A program made the translations under genes and the position numbers. Shown piece by piece: positions 51,970 to 60,482 of a DNA stretch of 64,000 nucleotides; the first letter of the stretch is position 1; each line of letters opens with the position of its first letter. Under the pieces are notes generated by a model. It searched no databases and had not been told where the DNA came from. It saw nothing but the letters and a program-made list of their open reading frames with translations. Origin of the DNA: Bradyrhizobium sp. Ash2021 (GTDB lineage Bacteria > Pseudomonadota > Alphaproteobacteria > Rhizobiales > Xanthobacteraceae); NCBI RefSeq assembly GCF_031202265.1, contig NZ_CP100604.1:2958501-3022500 (forward strand), read 5' to 3'.

Positions 51970-52320
51970 CTACGGAGGCGACGCCCGCGGGGGAGCGTCG
52001 ATCTGCACGGTAGCCGTCATGCCGGCCACGAGGCGGATGCCATCCGCTACCTGATCGATGTGAATGCGTACCGGCACGCGCTGCGCAAGCCGGACCCAGG
52101 TGAAGATCGGATTTACCGACGCGAGCCCCGCCTGGTCCGGCTGCGCGTTCGGGATGTTGATGCCACGAGCGACGCCGCCGACATGGCCACGAACGAGCTG
52201 GCTGTAGCCCATCAGCTTGACGGTTGCCGGGTCGCCCTCGTGGATCCTGCCGAGACTGGTCTCCTCGAAGTAGCCATCGACCCAGAAGGAGTCGGTCTAC
52301 GTGACATTCCAGAAGTTGCG
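51970..52320 (-). pseudogene. C-terminal fragment of an HlyD/AaeA-type efflux membrane-fusion protein
   Basis: Leftward it reads VDGYFEETSLGRIHEGDPAT, then YSQLVRGHVGGVARGI, NPIFTWVRLAQRVPVRIHID and GMTATVQID, the C-terminal end of an AaeA-like periplasmic adaptor. A stop interrupts upstream (NFWNVT stop TDSF) and no N-terminus or partner pump is present. It is a relic. Confidence 0.7.
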
Positions 52321-52535
52321 CGAGCGCGTGAAGGAGCGATTCGGCGGGTCGGTCAAGCAGTTTCCTTCGGATGGCCCTGAGCCGTCCGGTACGAAGCGGC
52401 TTTGAAACCACCGACTTGAAGACCTCCAGGGCGCATGTCGACTCTTTGCAGTAACGCACCTCGGCATGACTTCGTCGACGTCTTATCGGAATGACGCAGC
52501 GAACCAGGGTCGGGTAAGGTCTGGTTGTCGAGTTA

Positions 52536-52695
52536 ATTCCCTGCTTTTGGTTTTGAATTCCCTGTTCTTCAAATATTTTCCCTGTTAATTTGAGTAGGGA
52601 ATGGCGAGACAAGTGGCTGCAGCGCTGCGGTTTCTTGCCATGAAATCGGGCCAGGGAGCCTCAAAAGTGTAAAATTCCCTGTTAGCAGGGAATTT
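52536..52695. repeat. TTCCCTG repeat cluster with a perfect hairpin
   Basis: ATTCCCTG occurs at 52536, 52557 and 52675 and TTCCCTG at 52578, with inverted AGGGAAT at 52596 and 52688. The last pair forms AAATTCCCTG-TTAG-CAGGGAATTT (52672-52695), ten perfect pairs. The stretch is AT-rich against its surroundings. The pattern resembles dispersed palindromic units I recall from Bradyrhizobium. Confidence 0.55.
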
Positions 52696-52928
52696 GCGTG
52701 GAGACGGGTGCGATCAGCACTGTGTCGCCAGCCATGCGTTCAAGAAATGAAATCGGCCGCTTCTTCAATCGCTGCGATTCATTCCGACCGCGATCGGCGA
52801 AATTCTTCTGCCGACGACGTCATCGAGCAGGTGAAAATCCGAGGCTTCGTACCCACTCTCTCCGAGACACGAAATGGATCAGACAGGCGCAGAGGCGTAA
52901 GCTTGGCGCATCCGGGCAGGGTCCAGAC

Positions 52929-53459
52929 ATGAACGCAAACCTGGAAGAACGCGATGTGGGTGGCTACTCGGTCGCCTACCGGCGCGACGACACCAACTTT
53001 CCCGTCTATGTCACGGCCGCGCTGGCCGCGGTGTTCGTCACGGCCGCCTGGATCACCGGCGAAGCCTATTGGCTGGCATTCGCCTTGGCGGCCGCCGGCT
53101 TCACCTACTACAACATGCCCTTGCTGGAGACCGGGCGGCCCACCATCGGCGCCAATCAGTATGGCATCTTTATCCAGGCCTTCGGACTGATCCGGTGGCG
53201 CGCGATCGAATATATCGGTCTGGCGGAGATCGCCGAGCGCGCGATGACCGTTCACGAGCTGCAGATCGTGCTCAACGCGCCGCTCGGCAGCGCGCTCGTG
53301 GCCGACTGGCGCAAGCAGCCGAACTATCGCCGGCTGATGCGCCTGCCGTGGCGCATGGACCACAACGGCGTGGTGCGGGTCAACGTGGAACCGTTCGACC
53401 AGCCGGCCGATGAGATCCACCGCACATTCCTCAGGATGTTGCGCTATTACCGGAGCTAG
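52929..53459 (+). CDS. 176-aa membrane protein of unknown function
   Basis: ATG 52929 opens a product with two adjacent hydrophobic helices at about 25-65 (FPVYVTAALAAVFVTAAWI and AYWLAFALAAAGFTYYNMP) and a soluble C-terminal domain with IRWRAIEYIGLAEI, which resembles a bacterial PH-like domain. It ends near IHRTFLRMLRYYRS. No family is named with confidence. It appears monocistronic. Confidence 0.65.
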   Translation: MNANLEERDVGGYSVAYRRDDTNFPVYVTAALAAVFVTAAWITGEAYWLAFALAAAGFTYYNMPLLETGRPTIGANQYGIFIQAFGLIRWRAIEYIGLAEIAERAMTVHELQIVLNAPLGSALVADWRKQPNYRRLMRLPWRMDHNGVVRVNVEPFDQPADEIHRTFLRMLRYYRS

Positions 53460-53580
53460 CGCATGGACCCCAACGCCACCGCCGCCTCCAACACGCGCGC
53501 AACCGGGACATCCCGGCAAACAACGACCCCTCGGGTATCCGGGGCTCCGGCTCGATCCGCTCCGTCACGTCTTGCTTCGT

Positions 53581-53709
53581 TCAGCCGCCGAACGCCTCAT
53601 CGCGGAAATGCGCGTCCGAGATCTGTGCATCCGGATGGTGCGTGATGGTCATGAACCAAACGAGGCTGAAGAACAGCGACCATGCTGTGTCCCAATAGAC
53701 CCAGTTCAT
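53581..53709 (-). CDS. 42-aa one-helix membrane peptide downstream of amtB
   Basis: ATG 53709 has a GAGGAG site six bases upstream. The peptide MNWVYWDTAWSLFFSLVWFM then has a short polar tail (TITHHPDAQISDAHF). One membrane helix rich in Trp and Phe is evident. It lies about 170 bases behind amtB on the same strand. Its size and ribosome site suggest a real, usually unannotated gene. Function unknown. Confidence 0.5.
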   Translation of the reverse strand: MNWVYWDTAWSLFFSLVWFMTITHHPDAQISDAHFRDEAFGG

Positions 53710-53882
53710 GTGGCTCCTCGCTTGCGCTCAGGCACCGGTCCGGCCTGTCCTTGGCCTTAGTGCCTGTGTTGCTTCCACCCTGTTCCGGGCAGCTTGTTCG
53801 CGGCGAGCGCTGGATCATGACCCGATCGAATCTGATCGGATCATGCTCCAACGCCCGGCGACGCTGCTTTGACGTCAATTGC

Positions 53883-55274
53883 TTATTGTACGACTTCTCC
53901 ATGCAGCGCGAGGTCGAGGCCCTCGCGTTCGATATCCTCCGTCACGCGCAGCCCGACGAACATCTTGACCACGAACAGGATGATCAGGCTGACCACGGCA
54001 TCATAGACGAATACGGTGGCGACGCCGATGCACTGGTTGAAGAACTGAGCAACGTTCCCCTCCAGCACGCCCGCCGTTCCGCCATATTGCTCGACCGCGA
54101 ACACCCCGGTCAGCAGCGCGCCGACGATGCCGCCAACCGCATGCACGCCGAAGCAATCCAGCGCATCGTCATAGCTGAACAAGCGCTTGAGCCCGGTGCA
54201 TCCCCAGTAGCAGACAGCGCCCGCGGCCACGCCGATGGCAAAGGCGCCGACGGGGCCGACGAAGCCGGAAGCCGGCGTAATGGCGACGAGGCCCGCGACC
54301 GCACCGGAGCAGATGCCGACGACGGTCGGCTTGCCCTTCAGCGCCCATTCCACCAGCATCCAGGTGAACCCGGCGACAGCGGTGGCAATCTGGGTCACCA
54401 GCATGGCCATGCCGGCCTGCATGCCTGCGCTCACGGCGGAGCCCGCGTTGAAGCCGAACCAGCCAACCCACAGCAGCGAGGCGCCGATGAAGGTGAGCAC
54501 CATGTTGTGCGCCGGTCCGGTCTCCTTGCGCTTGCCGAGCATGATGGCGCACATCAGTCCGGCGACGCCGGCGTTGATGTGCACGACCGTGCCGCCCGCG
54601 AAATCGAGTACCTTCACCAACGCGGCATCGTTGCCGGAGGAGAAGATCCCGTCAGGTCCCCAGACCCAGTGCGCGATCGGCGCATAGACGAAAATCGCCC
54701 ACAGCCCGATGAACCAGAGCATGGCCGAGAATTTCATGCGCTCGGCGAACGCGCCGGCAATCAGCGCCGGCGTAATGATGGCGAACGTCATCTGGAAGCA
54801 GATGTAGACGCTTTCCGGGATGGTCGCGGCGAGGGGATTGGGATTGCCGATACCTCCCTTGCCGATGTCGCTCAGGATGTCCTTGAGGAACATGCGATCC
54901 AGGCCGCCGATAAAGGGCGTGCCGGCGCGAAACGCCATGCTGTAGGTGACGAGCGCGAAAAGGATCGTGACGAGGCAGGTGACGGCGAAACTGGTCATCA
55001 CGGTGTCGCCGACGTTCTTCTTGCGCACCATGCCGCCATAGAACAGACCAAGGCCCGGGATCGTCATCATCAGGACGAGTGCGACGGAAGCGAGCATCCA
55101 TGCGGTGTCGCCGGAATTGGGAGTGCACTTCTCGAGAATCTTGCCCCCGCAGGCTGGCGGGCCCGCGTCTTCCGCGAATGCGATGTCACTCAGCAGAAAG
55201 CAGAGCAGCGCAGTCCCCAAGAGAGCAGCCACCAAAGGTACAAGTCTTTGCCGCGCGTATTTCCAGGATTCCAT
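53883..55274 (-). CDS. amtB: Ammonium transporter
   Basis: The product is 463 aa from ATG 55274, with GAGGAG eight bases upstream; a GTG at 55283 also lies in frame. A signal-like first helix is followed by eleven helices. The twin-His pore histidines are in APIAHWVWG and FGVHAVGG, and the signature GGTVVHINAGVAGL is intact. It moves ammonium across the inner membrane. A glnK gene, normally just upstream, is not in the neighbouring 670 bases. Confidence 0.95.
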   Translation of the reverse strand: MESWKYARQRLVPLVAALLGTALLCFLLSDIAFAEDAGPPACGGKILEKCTPNSGDTAWMLASVALVLMMTIPGLGLFYGGMVRKKNVGDTVMTSFAVTCLVTILFALVTYSMAFRAGTPFIGGLDRMFLKDILSDIGKGGIGNPNPLAATIPESVYICFQMTFAIITPALIAGAFAERMKFSAMLWFIGLWAIFVYAPIAHWVWGPDGIFSSGNDAALVKVLDFAGGTVVHINAGVAGLMCAIMLGKRKETGPAHNMVLTFIGASLLWVGWFGFNAGSAVSAGMQAGMAMLVTQIATAVAGFTWMLVEWALKGKPTVVGICSGAVAGLVAITPASGFVGPVGAFAIGVAAGAVCYWGCTGLKRLFSYDDALDCFGVHAVGGIVGALLTGVFAVEQYGGTAGVLEGNVAQFFNQCIGVATVFVYDAVVSLIILFVVKMFVGLRVTEDIEREGLDLALHGEVVQ

Positions 55275-55283
55275 TGTCTCCAC

Positions 55284-55954
55284 TCCTCGTCACAAGAGAT
55301 GTCGGTTAAGATTTATCCAGCCTTCCCCCAGTCTCTCCATATTTGCGAACGCGAACGGCACGCTCGATCGGGCGAGGCAAGGATCCTGTCCTCGCCCGCC
55401 TGTTCCCTTCTCGCTGTAGTCCGAATGGCCGTCGTGATCGCGCCGCTCCGCTGCCCGGGGGCGAGATGATGGGCACAAAGCCAACGCTATGCTCGGCGCC
55501 GGGGTAACCGCGCCGGCGTCAAACGACGGGAGATTGGTAGCGAATGGCCCCATGGCTTACCGGCCTTTCCCCGCTGCTTAGCCAGGGTCGGACAATGCCG
55601 TTGACGTTCCCGCATCCAATTTTTAACCTTTTCAATCAAGATTCATGCCATCGGTATTGTTTGCACAACCTATTGAATTATCAGCGATTCCAGTTCGCAC
55701 GACCGGAACAAGTTCGGTCCTTTGCCGATTCTTGTGGCAGACTTGCCTATGAAAACAGCAGTGCTGGGCCCTTGAGCAGTCGCACTTTCGTGGAACTCGC
55801 ACGCTGGGCAATCTCCGCATAATCACGTACGACAAAACACGTTGTGAGACGTCCGGCTTTCCCATCCGCGTGTTGGCTTGCAAGCCGGTCTGCGTGACGA
55901 GCTGTTTGCGCAACGGCATTGCTTCGTTTTATCCCTTTCGGGTTTGGAGCGCCC
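55284..55954. other. Long intergenic region upstream of amtB and the tail sheath gene
   Basis: About 670 bases, divergent. No gene is recognised; a 92-aa frame at 55544-55822 has no ribosome site or family. The middle (55610-55680) is AT-rich and may carry promoters for the sheath gene. Confidence 0.5.
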
Positions 55955-57475
55955 ATGCCGATCCCGGTTAAATCTCCCGGCGTCTCCGTCCAGGAGATCC
56001 CCAGCGGCAACGTCACCATTACCGGTGTCGAAACCTCGATCACAGCCTTTGTCGGTCGCACGATGATGGGGCCGCTTGCGCCGATGCACTGCTTCAGCGC
56101 AGCGGATTTCGAGCGTTCCTTTGGCGGACGGACCGCTGGTTATCCGCTGGGTGACGCCGTCTGGGATTTCTTTGGCAACGGCGGCAGCCATGCGATCATC
56201 GTGCGCGTGTTCAAGGCGCCGGCCGGAGCGGGGGATGGGCTGGCGCGCGCCGACGGCGGCGAATTGACGCTGGTGGCGGCCGCGCCTGGCGCCTGGCCCA
56301 ATGGCCATCTGTTGATGTCGATCGACGCCACGCTTGGCTCTGTCGATTTGTTCAATCTGACGCTGACATACAAGGCGCCCGACGGCAGCGAGACCGTCGA
56401 ACGCTTTCAAGACGTCTCGATCAAGGGCAACGCCGGGCCGCACAGGCTGGACCGGGTGCTGGAGACACAGTCACAGCTCGCCCGCGTGCCGGGCGATCCG
56501 CTGCCGGTGGCCACGCCGACCGCCGCAACCCATGTAGCGTTTGCCGGCGGCGCCGACAGCGCCGATCTCACTGCCGCGGACCTCGCCGGCAATCCGGAAC
56601 TGCGCACCGGCATCTACGCGCTCGACAATGTCGATCTGTTCAACCTCATGTGCATCCCGCCGGATCCGGCGGAAGCCGACTACGGCGATCTCGAGACGCT
56701 GTATCAAGCCGCGGCGCTGTATTGCCTGAAGCGCCGCGCGATGCTGATCCTCGACCCACCGAAGGCATGGAGCGACCACGCCCGCAAGGGCAGGCTCGAC
56801 CAGATCCAGCCGAGCGATCTTGGAATCGGCGGACCGGAACTGGAGGCGCGCAATTGCGCCGTCTACTTCCCGCGGATCAGGAAAGCGGATCCCAGGACCG
56901 GCCAGATCGAAACCTTCCCGCCCTGCGGCGCGATCGCCGGCATCTTCGCGGCGACCGACAATTTGCGCGGGGTGTGGAAGGCGCCGGCCGGCATCACGGC
57001 CGGCATCGGCGGCATCAATGGGCTCGAGTTCAGCCTCAACGATGACCAGAACGGGCAGCTCAATCCCCTGGGCATCAACTGTCTGCGCAATTTTCCGGTC
57101 GTGGGTCCGGTGGTGTGGGGCGCGCGCACGCTGCGCGGCGCGGACCTGCTGTCGGACGATTACAAATACGTTCCAGTGCGGCGGCTCGCGCTCTACATCG
57201 AGGAGAGCCTTGTTCGCGGCACCAAATTCGCCGCGTTCGAGCCTAACGATGAGGCTCTCTGGTCGAAACTGCGAGAGGCCATCGGGGCGTTCATGACCGG
57301 TCTTTTCCTGCAAGGCGCGTTCCACGATCGCTTTGTGAAATGCGACGGGGAGACCACCACGCAAGACGACATCGATCGCGGCATCGTCAACGTCATCGTC
57401 GCCTTCGCCCCGGTGAAGCCGGCCGAATTCATCGTGCTGCAGATTCAGCTGCAAGCCGGCCAGACTGCGCCGTAG
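55955..57475 (+). CDS. Contractile tail sheath protein (orphan)
   Basis: The product is 506 aa from ATG 55955 (MPIPVKSPGVSVQEIPSGN). Family hallmarks are the N-terminal PGVSVQEI, VGRTMMGPL, and DAVWDFFGNGGSHAIIVRV. The middle domain has LFNLMCIPPDP and YCLKRRAMLILD. The C-terminal domain has the conserved GINCLRNFP, WGARTL, and RRLALYIEESL. It is a complete sheath, closest in style to extracellular contractile injection system or R-type particles. No tube, baseplate or spike gene is in the window. A methyltransferase gene follows after 17 bases. Confidence 0.85.
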   Translation: MPIPVKSPGVSVQEIPSGNVTITGVETSITAFVGRTMMGPLAPMHCFSAADFERSFGGRTAGYPLGDAVWDFFGNGGSHAIIVRVFKAPAGAGDGLARADGGELTLVAAAPGAWPNGHLLMSIDATLGSVDLFNLTLTYKAPDGSETVERFQDVSIKGNAGPHRLDRVLETQSQLARVPGDPLPVATPTAATHVAFAGGADSADLTAADLAGNPELRTGIYALDNVDLFNLMCIPPDPAEADYGDLETLYQAAALYCLKRRAMLILDPPKAWSDHARKGRLDQIQPSDLGIGGPELEARNCAVYFPRIRKADPRTGQIETFPPCGAIAGIFAATDNLRGVWKAPAGITAGIGGINGLEFSLNDDQNGQLNPLGINCLRNFPVVGPVVWGARTLRGADLLSDDYKYVPVRRLALYIEESLVRGTKFAAFEPNDEALWSKLREAIGAFMTGLFLQGAFHDRFVKCDGETTTQDDIDRGIVNVIVAFAPVKPAEFIVLQIQLQAGQTAP

Positions 57476-57492
57476 GGAGTTGCCCGGCCACC

Positions 57493-58707
57493 ATGACATC
57501 TGAGGGGATCATTTTGCGCGACGCTAAACAGGGTGCGGCTCCTGACGTTGAGACATTTCTGGCGCGTTCCGTGCGAGGCCTCGAATGGCTGGCGGCGGCT
57601 GAGATCGAGACGGATTTGGGCGGCGAGATCGTCGAAGTCGGGCATCGGGAAATCGTTTTCAGGGCACCCCGCGATTCGAAAATATCGCAGCTCGGCAGCA
57701 TCGACGATCTGTTCTTCGTCTGCGGGGAGATCGACGCAATCGACCGCACACGCGCGAGTCTGTCGAGATTGGCGGAGGGGGTACGAAAGCTTCCGCTCGC
57801 GCGCTTCCTGGCGAAGGTCGAGAAATTTCGCCCCGTTCGGCGATCATCGGGCTTTGAAGTTGTCGGCAGCTTTCTCGGGCGCCGGAACTACAATCGCAAG
57901 GAGATTGAAACATCGGCGGGAGAAGCGATCGCCGGGATCGTGAGCCTGCCGTTCTTCGATCACGATTTGATTGATCCGGGCGCCGTCGATGTCAGCTTTC
58001 GAATTCACATCCGGGATACCCAGGCCATCGTCGGGCTGCGCGTCACCTCTCGCTCGCTGCATCGTCGGGATTACCGGACAGCTTCGATCCCGGGTGCGCT
58101 GCATCCGCCGGTGGCGTTTGCGATGGCGATGCTGGGCGGCGCTCAGCCGGGCCATCTCATCACCGATCCATGTTGCGGGACCGGAACGTTGCTAATTGAG
58201 GCCAAGCGTCTGATACCGGATACCATGGCAATCGGTTCCGACTTCAGCGAGGTCTCGCTGCAGGCCGCGCGCAACAACGGGATCAACGCCGGTTGCGCGT
58301 TGTGGCTCGCCAGAGCCGACCTCGGCCGATTGCCGTATCGTGACGGCTCAGCGGACTGTGTGCTGGCGAATTTGCCCTGGGGGCAGGCGGTGCAGCCGGA
58401 AGGAATTGTCCGGAACGATATTGGGTTGGCGATCTCCGAGATACTCCGCGTCCTTGCGCGCGACGGCAACGCCGTTCTGCTGATGCCGCCTGCTGATGAC
58501 ATGCTGGATAAGAGGTGCCGGACCCTGTGGCCTATTCCAATAAGGGTGGCCGGGCGCTGGACCACGATTTACGTCGTGGCCGGCAACAAATACGCGAACA
58601 GGCGTCCGGCCTGTCTCGAAACGCGTTACGGGCCCTCGCTGCAGCGGATGTGGGACAGGTTTGGCGATATCGCCGTTGTCGGAGCACCCGCTGACGGGGC
58701 GGCGTAG
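57493..58707 (+). CDS. THUMP-domain RNA methyltransferase
   Basis: The product is 404 aa from ATG 57493. The N-terminal ~170 residues form a THUMP-like RNA-binding domain (LEWLAAAEIETDLGGEIVEVG). The C-terminal part is a SAM methyltransferase with motif I DPCCGTGTLLIEA, an SDFSEVSLQAARNN acidic loop and catalytic NLPWG in place of N-P-P-Y. The RlmL/Trm14 type methylates guanine N2 in rRNA or tRNA. The start is 17 bases after the sheath stop, so the two may be one transcript, which is unexpected. Confidence 0.85.
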   Translation: MTSEGIILRDAKQGAAPDVETFLARSVRGLEWLAAAEIETDLGGEIVEVGHREIVFRAPRDSKISQLGSIDDLFFVCGEIDAIDRTRASLSRLAEGVRKLPLARFLAKVEKFRPVRRSSGFEVVGSFLGRRNYNRKEIETSAGEAIAGIVSLPFFDHDLIDPGAVDVSFRIHIRDTQAIVGLRVTSRSLHRRDYRTASIPGALHPPVAFAMAMLGGAQPGHLITDPCCGTGTLLIEAKRLIPDTMAIGSDFSEVSLQAARNNGINAGCALWLARADLGRLPYRDGSADCVLANLPWGQAVQPEGIVRNDIGLAISEILRVLARDGNAVLLMPPADDMLDKRCRTLWPIPIRVAGRWTTIYVVAGNKYANRRPACLETRYGPSLQRMWDRFGDIAVVGAPADGAA

Positions 58708-58725
58708 CCTGGGCCCTGTTCGCTC

Positions 58726-58923
58726 TCACTTCGCCACTTCGCTCCATTCCGGACAGGTGCGCTGCTCGATCGGAATCAGCCACGCCCTGTAGTTGGTCTG
58801 GTCGATCACCTCGGCGGGCAGGATGATCTTCTCCGGCACGGGTTCCTGCCTGAGGCGCATGTCGCGCGTCACAAGCATCAGGTTCAGGAACAGATCTATC
58901 ATGTCCTTGAAGGCGAGGGCCTG
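58726..58923 (-). pseudogene. C-terminal fragment of an ABC sugar-binding protein
   Basis: Leftward it reads LAFKDMIDLFLNLMLVTRD, EPVPEKIILPAEVIDQTNYR and EQRTCPEWSEVAK, the end of a periplasmic sugar-binding protein of the ribose type. The upstream residues (MFDAGRQEDEVVPAHD) are the antisense of a cupin fragment, so the true 5' part is lost at about 58923. Confidence 0.65.
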
Positions 58924-59076
58924 ATGGAAATCGCCGGAAAGAATCATGTCGTGCGCAGGCACGACTTCATCTTCCTGCCGCCCGGCGTCGAACACGCCAT
59001 CTCCAATTCGGGTCTGGCTGATCTGGTGTTTCTGGTGATCACCTCGCCGGTGACGGATGACGAGAAGCCGATCTAG
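58924..59076 (+). pseudogene. C-terminal fragment of a cupin-domain protein
   Basis: The frame MEIAGKNHVVRRHDFIFLPPG then VEHAISNSG and LVFLVITSPVTDDEKPI is the second cupin motif and final strand of a small cupin. The first motif is missing. It abuts the ABC-binding-protein fragment, which points to a deletion junction at about 58923. Confidence 0.65.
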
Positions 59077-59115
59077 TTGATGCGAGCTGCGCAGGAGGTC
59101 ATTCCCGGGCGAAGC

Positions 59116-59514
59116 TCATTCAATCTTGGCACGATCGAACAGTTCCTGCGTCGTCGTTCCGTTGGCATGGTTGTCGATGATGCGAAGCTGGGTGCCGGCG
59201 CCGACAACTTCAAAGAAGATCTTGTCGTCCTTGGCCTTGTCGCGCCAACGTCCGGGCTCGTTCGCCCATACGACGCGATTGCCCTCCAGCCGGCATCGAT
59301 AGGCCCAGACGAAATTGTCGATCGGGCGCGCATAGGTCAGCATCACGACGCCGTCAGGGGCGGTTCTCGTTTGCATGAGTTTTGGATCGCGGTCCGTGAT
59401 CGCTGCCATCGCCGTTCGGCAAATGGCTGGAGGGTCGAATGACGATTCGGCGGATGCGGGCGACGCAACCGCAAGCAACATGGTCACCGCAAGTAAGTCG
59501 GGGAGGGAAGGCAT
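59116..59514 (-). CDS. Secreted 132-aa protein of unknown function
   Basis: A signal peptide (LLAVTMLLAVASPASAES) is followed by a soluble domain with ICRTAMAAITDRDPKLM, YRCRLEGNRVVWANEPGRW and EVVGAGTQLRIIDNHANG. Two cysteines could pair. Many Bradyrhizobium genomes seem to carry similar periplasmic proteins, but I know no function. It appears monocistronic. Confidence 0.7.
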   Translation of the reverse strand: MPSLPDLLAVTMLLAVASPASAESSFDPPAICRTAMAAITDRDPKLMQTRTAPDGVVMLTYARPIDNFVWAYRCRLEGNRVVWANEPGRWRDKAKDDKIFFEVVGAGTQLRIIDNHANGTTTQELFDRAKIE

Positions 59515-59833
59515 CTCGAATCCTCGTCTCCGGAGGTATGCCCGTTTAGCTTGATCCGGAGATTGCGGCTACCATTCGATGCAAGTTCAACCAAGGCTAG
59601 GCACATTATCCGCCGAAACTCCCCGGCTTTTGATTTGGATCAAGCGAAAACCGTGGAGCAAACGCATTTTTGCCCTGAGCAAGGGCGGCGTCCGGCGACC
59701 AATTCGCCAACGACATGCGGCCCTTGACCCCCGGCCAATTCACCGCGAACATTTGCCAGCGCGACGGTGGCTGCCTGAAATCTCGCCAAGCTCTCCTCGC
59801 GCGGCCGAACGGCTGAATCACGAGGAGACCGCG
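59515..59833. other. Intergenic stretch before the PaiB-like gene
   Basis: About 320 bases. The PaiB-like frame is open upstream here but without similarity. No gene, repeat or clear hairpin was found. Confidence 0.4.
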
Positions 59834-60469
59834 GTGCACATCCTTCGTCCAATGTTTGCCTGGGATCGCGACGGTGCGCTGGATTTTGCTGCGGCCCGCG
59901 GATTTGGCGCTGTCATCGCGAGCGCAGACACCGGTCCGATCAGTTCGCACGTGCCCTTCAGCATCCACCGGACATCCGATTCAGTGGCCGTACAATTCCA
60001 TTTGGCCGCGCGGAACAAACTGGCCGAGCTTGCGGATGGCCGGAATCCGTTCCTGCTGATCGTATGGGGCCCGGACGCCTATGTTTCAAACGACTGGTAC
60101 GCGACGCCGGATCACGTCTCGACCTGGCTCTATGAGGCGGTGCATCTTTCCGGTCCGGTACGGCGGCTTCCGACCGAAGGCAACCGCGGTCACGGCGACG
60201 TCCTGCTTTCGACATTCGAGGAACGGTTGATGCCGAAGCAACCGTGGTCGCTGTCGACCATGGAGGAAAACAAGCGCGAGACCATGCTGCAGTCGATCGT
60301 CGTGCTCGAGATGGACGTGAAGCGGGTGGAGGGACAGCGGAAACTGAACCAGCACAAATCCGATGAGGATTATGCTTCGATCACCCGGCATCTAGCGAAC
60401 TCCGACGATGCCGATGCCCGCGAGATCGCCGGCAAATTGAAGTCGCTTCGCCCGCATCTTGAATATTGA
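59834..60469 (+). CDS. FMN-binding PaiB-family protein
   Basis: The product is 211 aa from GTG 59834, although the frame is open upstream. MHILRPMFAWDRDGALDFAAARGFG, then HVPFSIH and YATPDHVSTWLYEAVHLSG fit the PaiB family: split-barrel FMN-binding proteins first described as transcription factors in Bacillus. EENKRETMLQSIVVLEMDVKRVEGQRKLNQHKS closes the domain, with the conserved E-x-K-x-S-Q/H-N. Actual DNA binding or flavin chemistry is unproven. Confidence 0.85.
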   Translation: MHILRPMFAWDRDGALDFAAARGFGAVIASADTGPISSHVPFSIHRTSDSVAVQFHLAARNKLAELADGRNPFLLIVWGPDAYVSNDWYATPDHVSTWLYEAVHLSGPVRRLPTEGNRGHGDVLLSTFEERLMPKQPWSLSTMEENKRETMLQSIVVLEMDVKRVEGQRKLNQHKSDEDYASITRHLANSDDADAREIAGKLKSLRPHLEY

Positions 60470-60482
60470 GTTAACGGCTCCT

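Larger units (their letters stand above)
51536..52928. other. Decayed intergenic region with a gene fragment and repeats
   Basis: About 1.4 kb without an intact gene. The 51536-51960 part shows nothing. A membrane-fusion protein fragment lies at 51970-52320. TTCCCTG repeats and a perfect hairpin lie at 52536-52695. Confidence 0.5.

Noticed and set aside
53682-55469. 595-aa rightward frame across amtB
   Set aside because: Antisense shadow of a clear ammonium transporter; the composition (His, Asp, Glu repeats) mirrors membrane codons.
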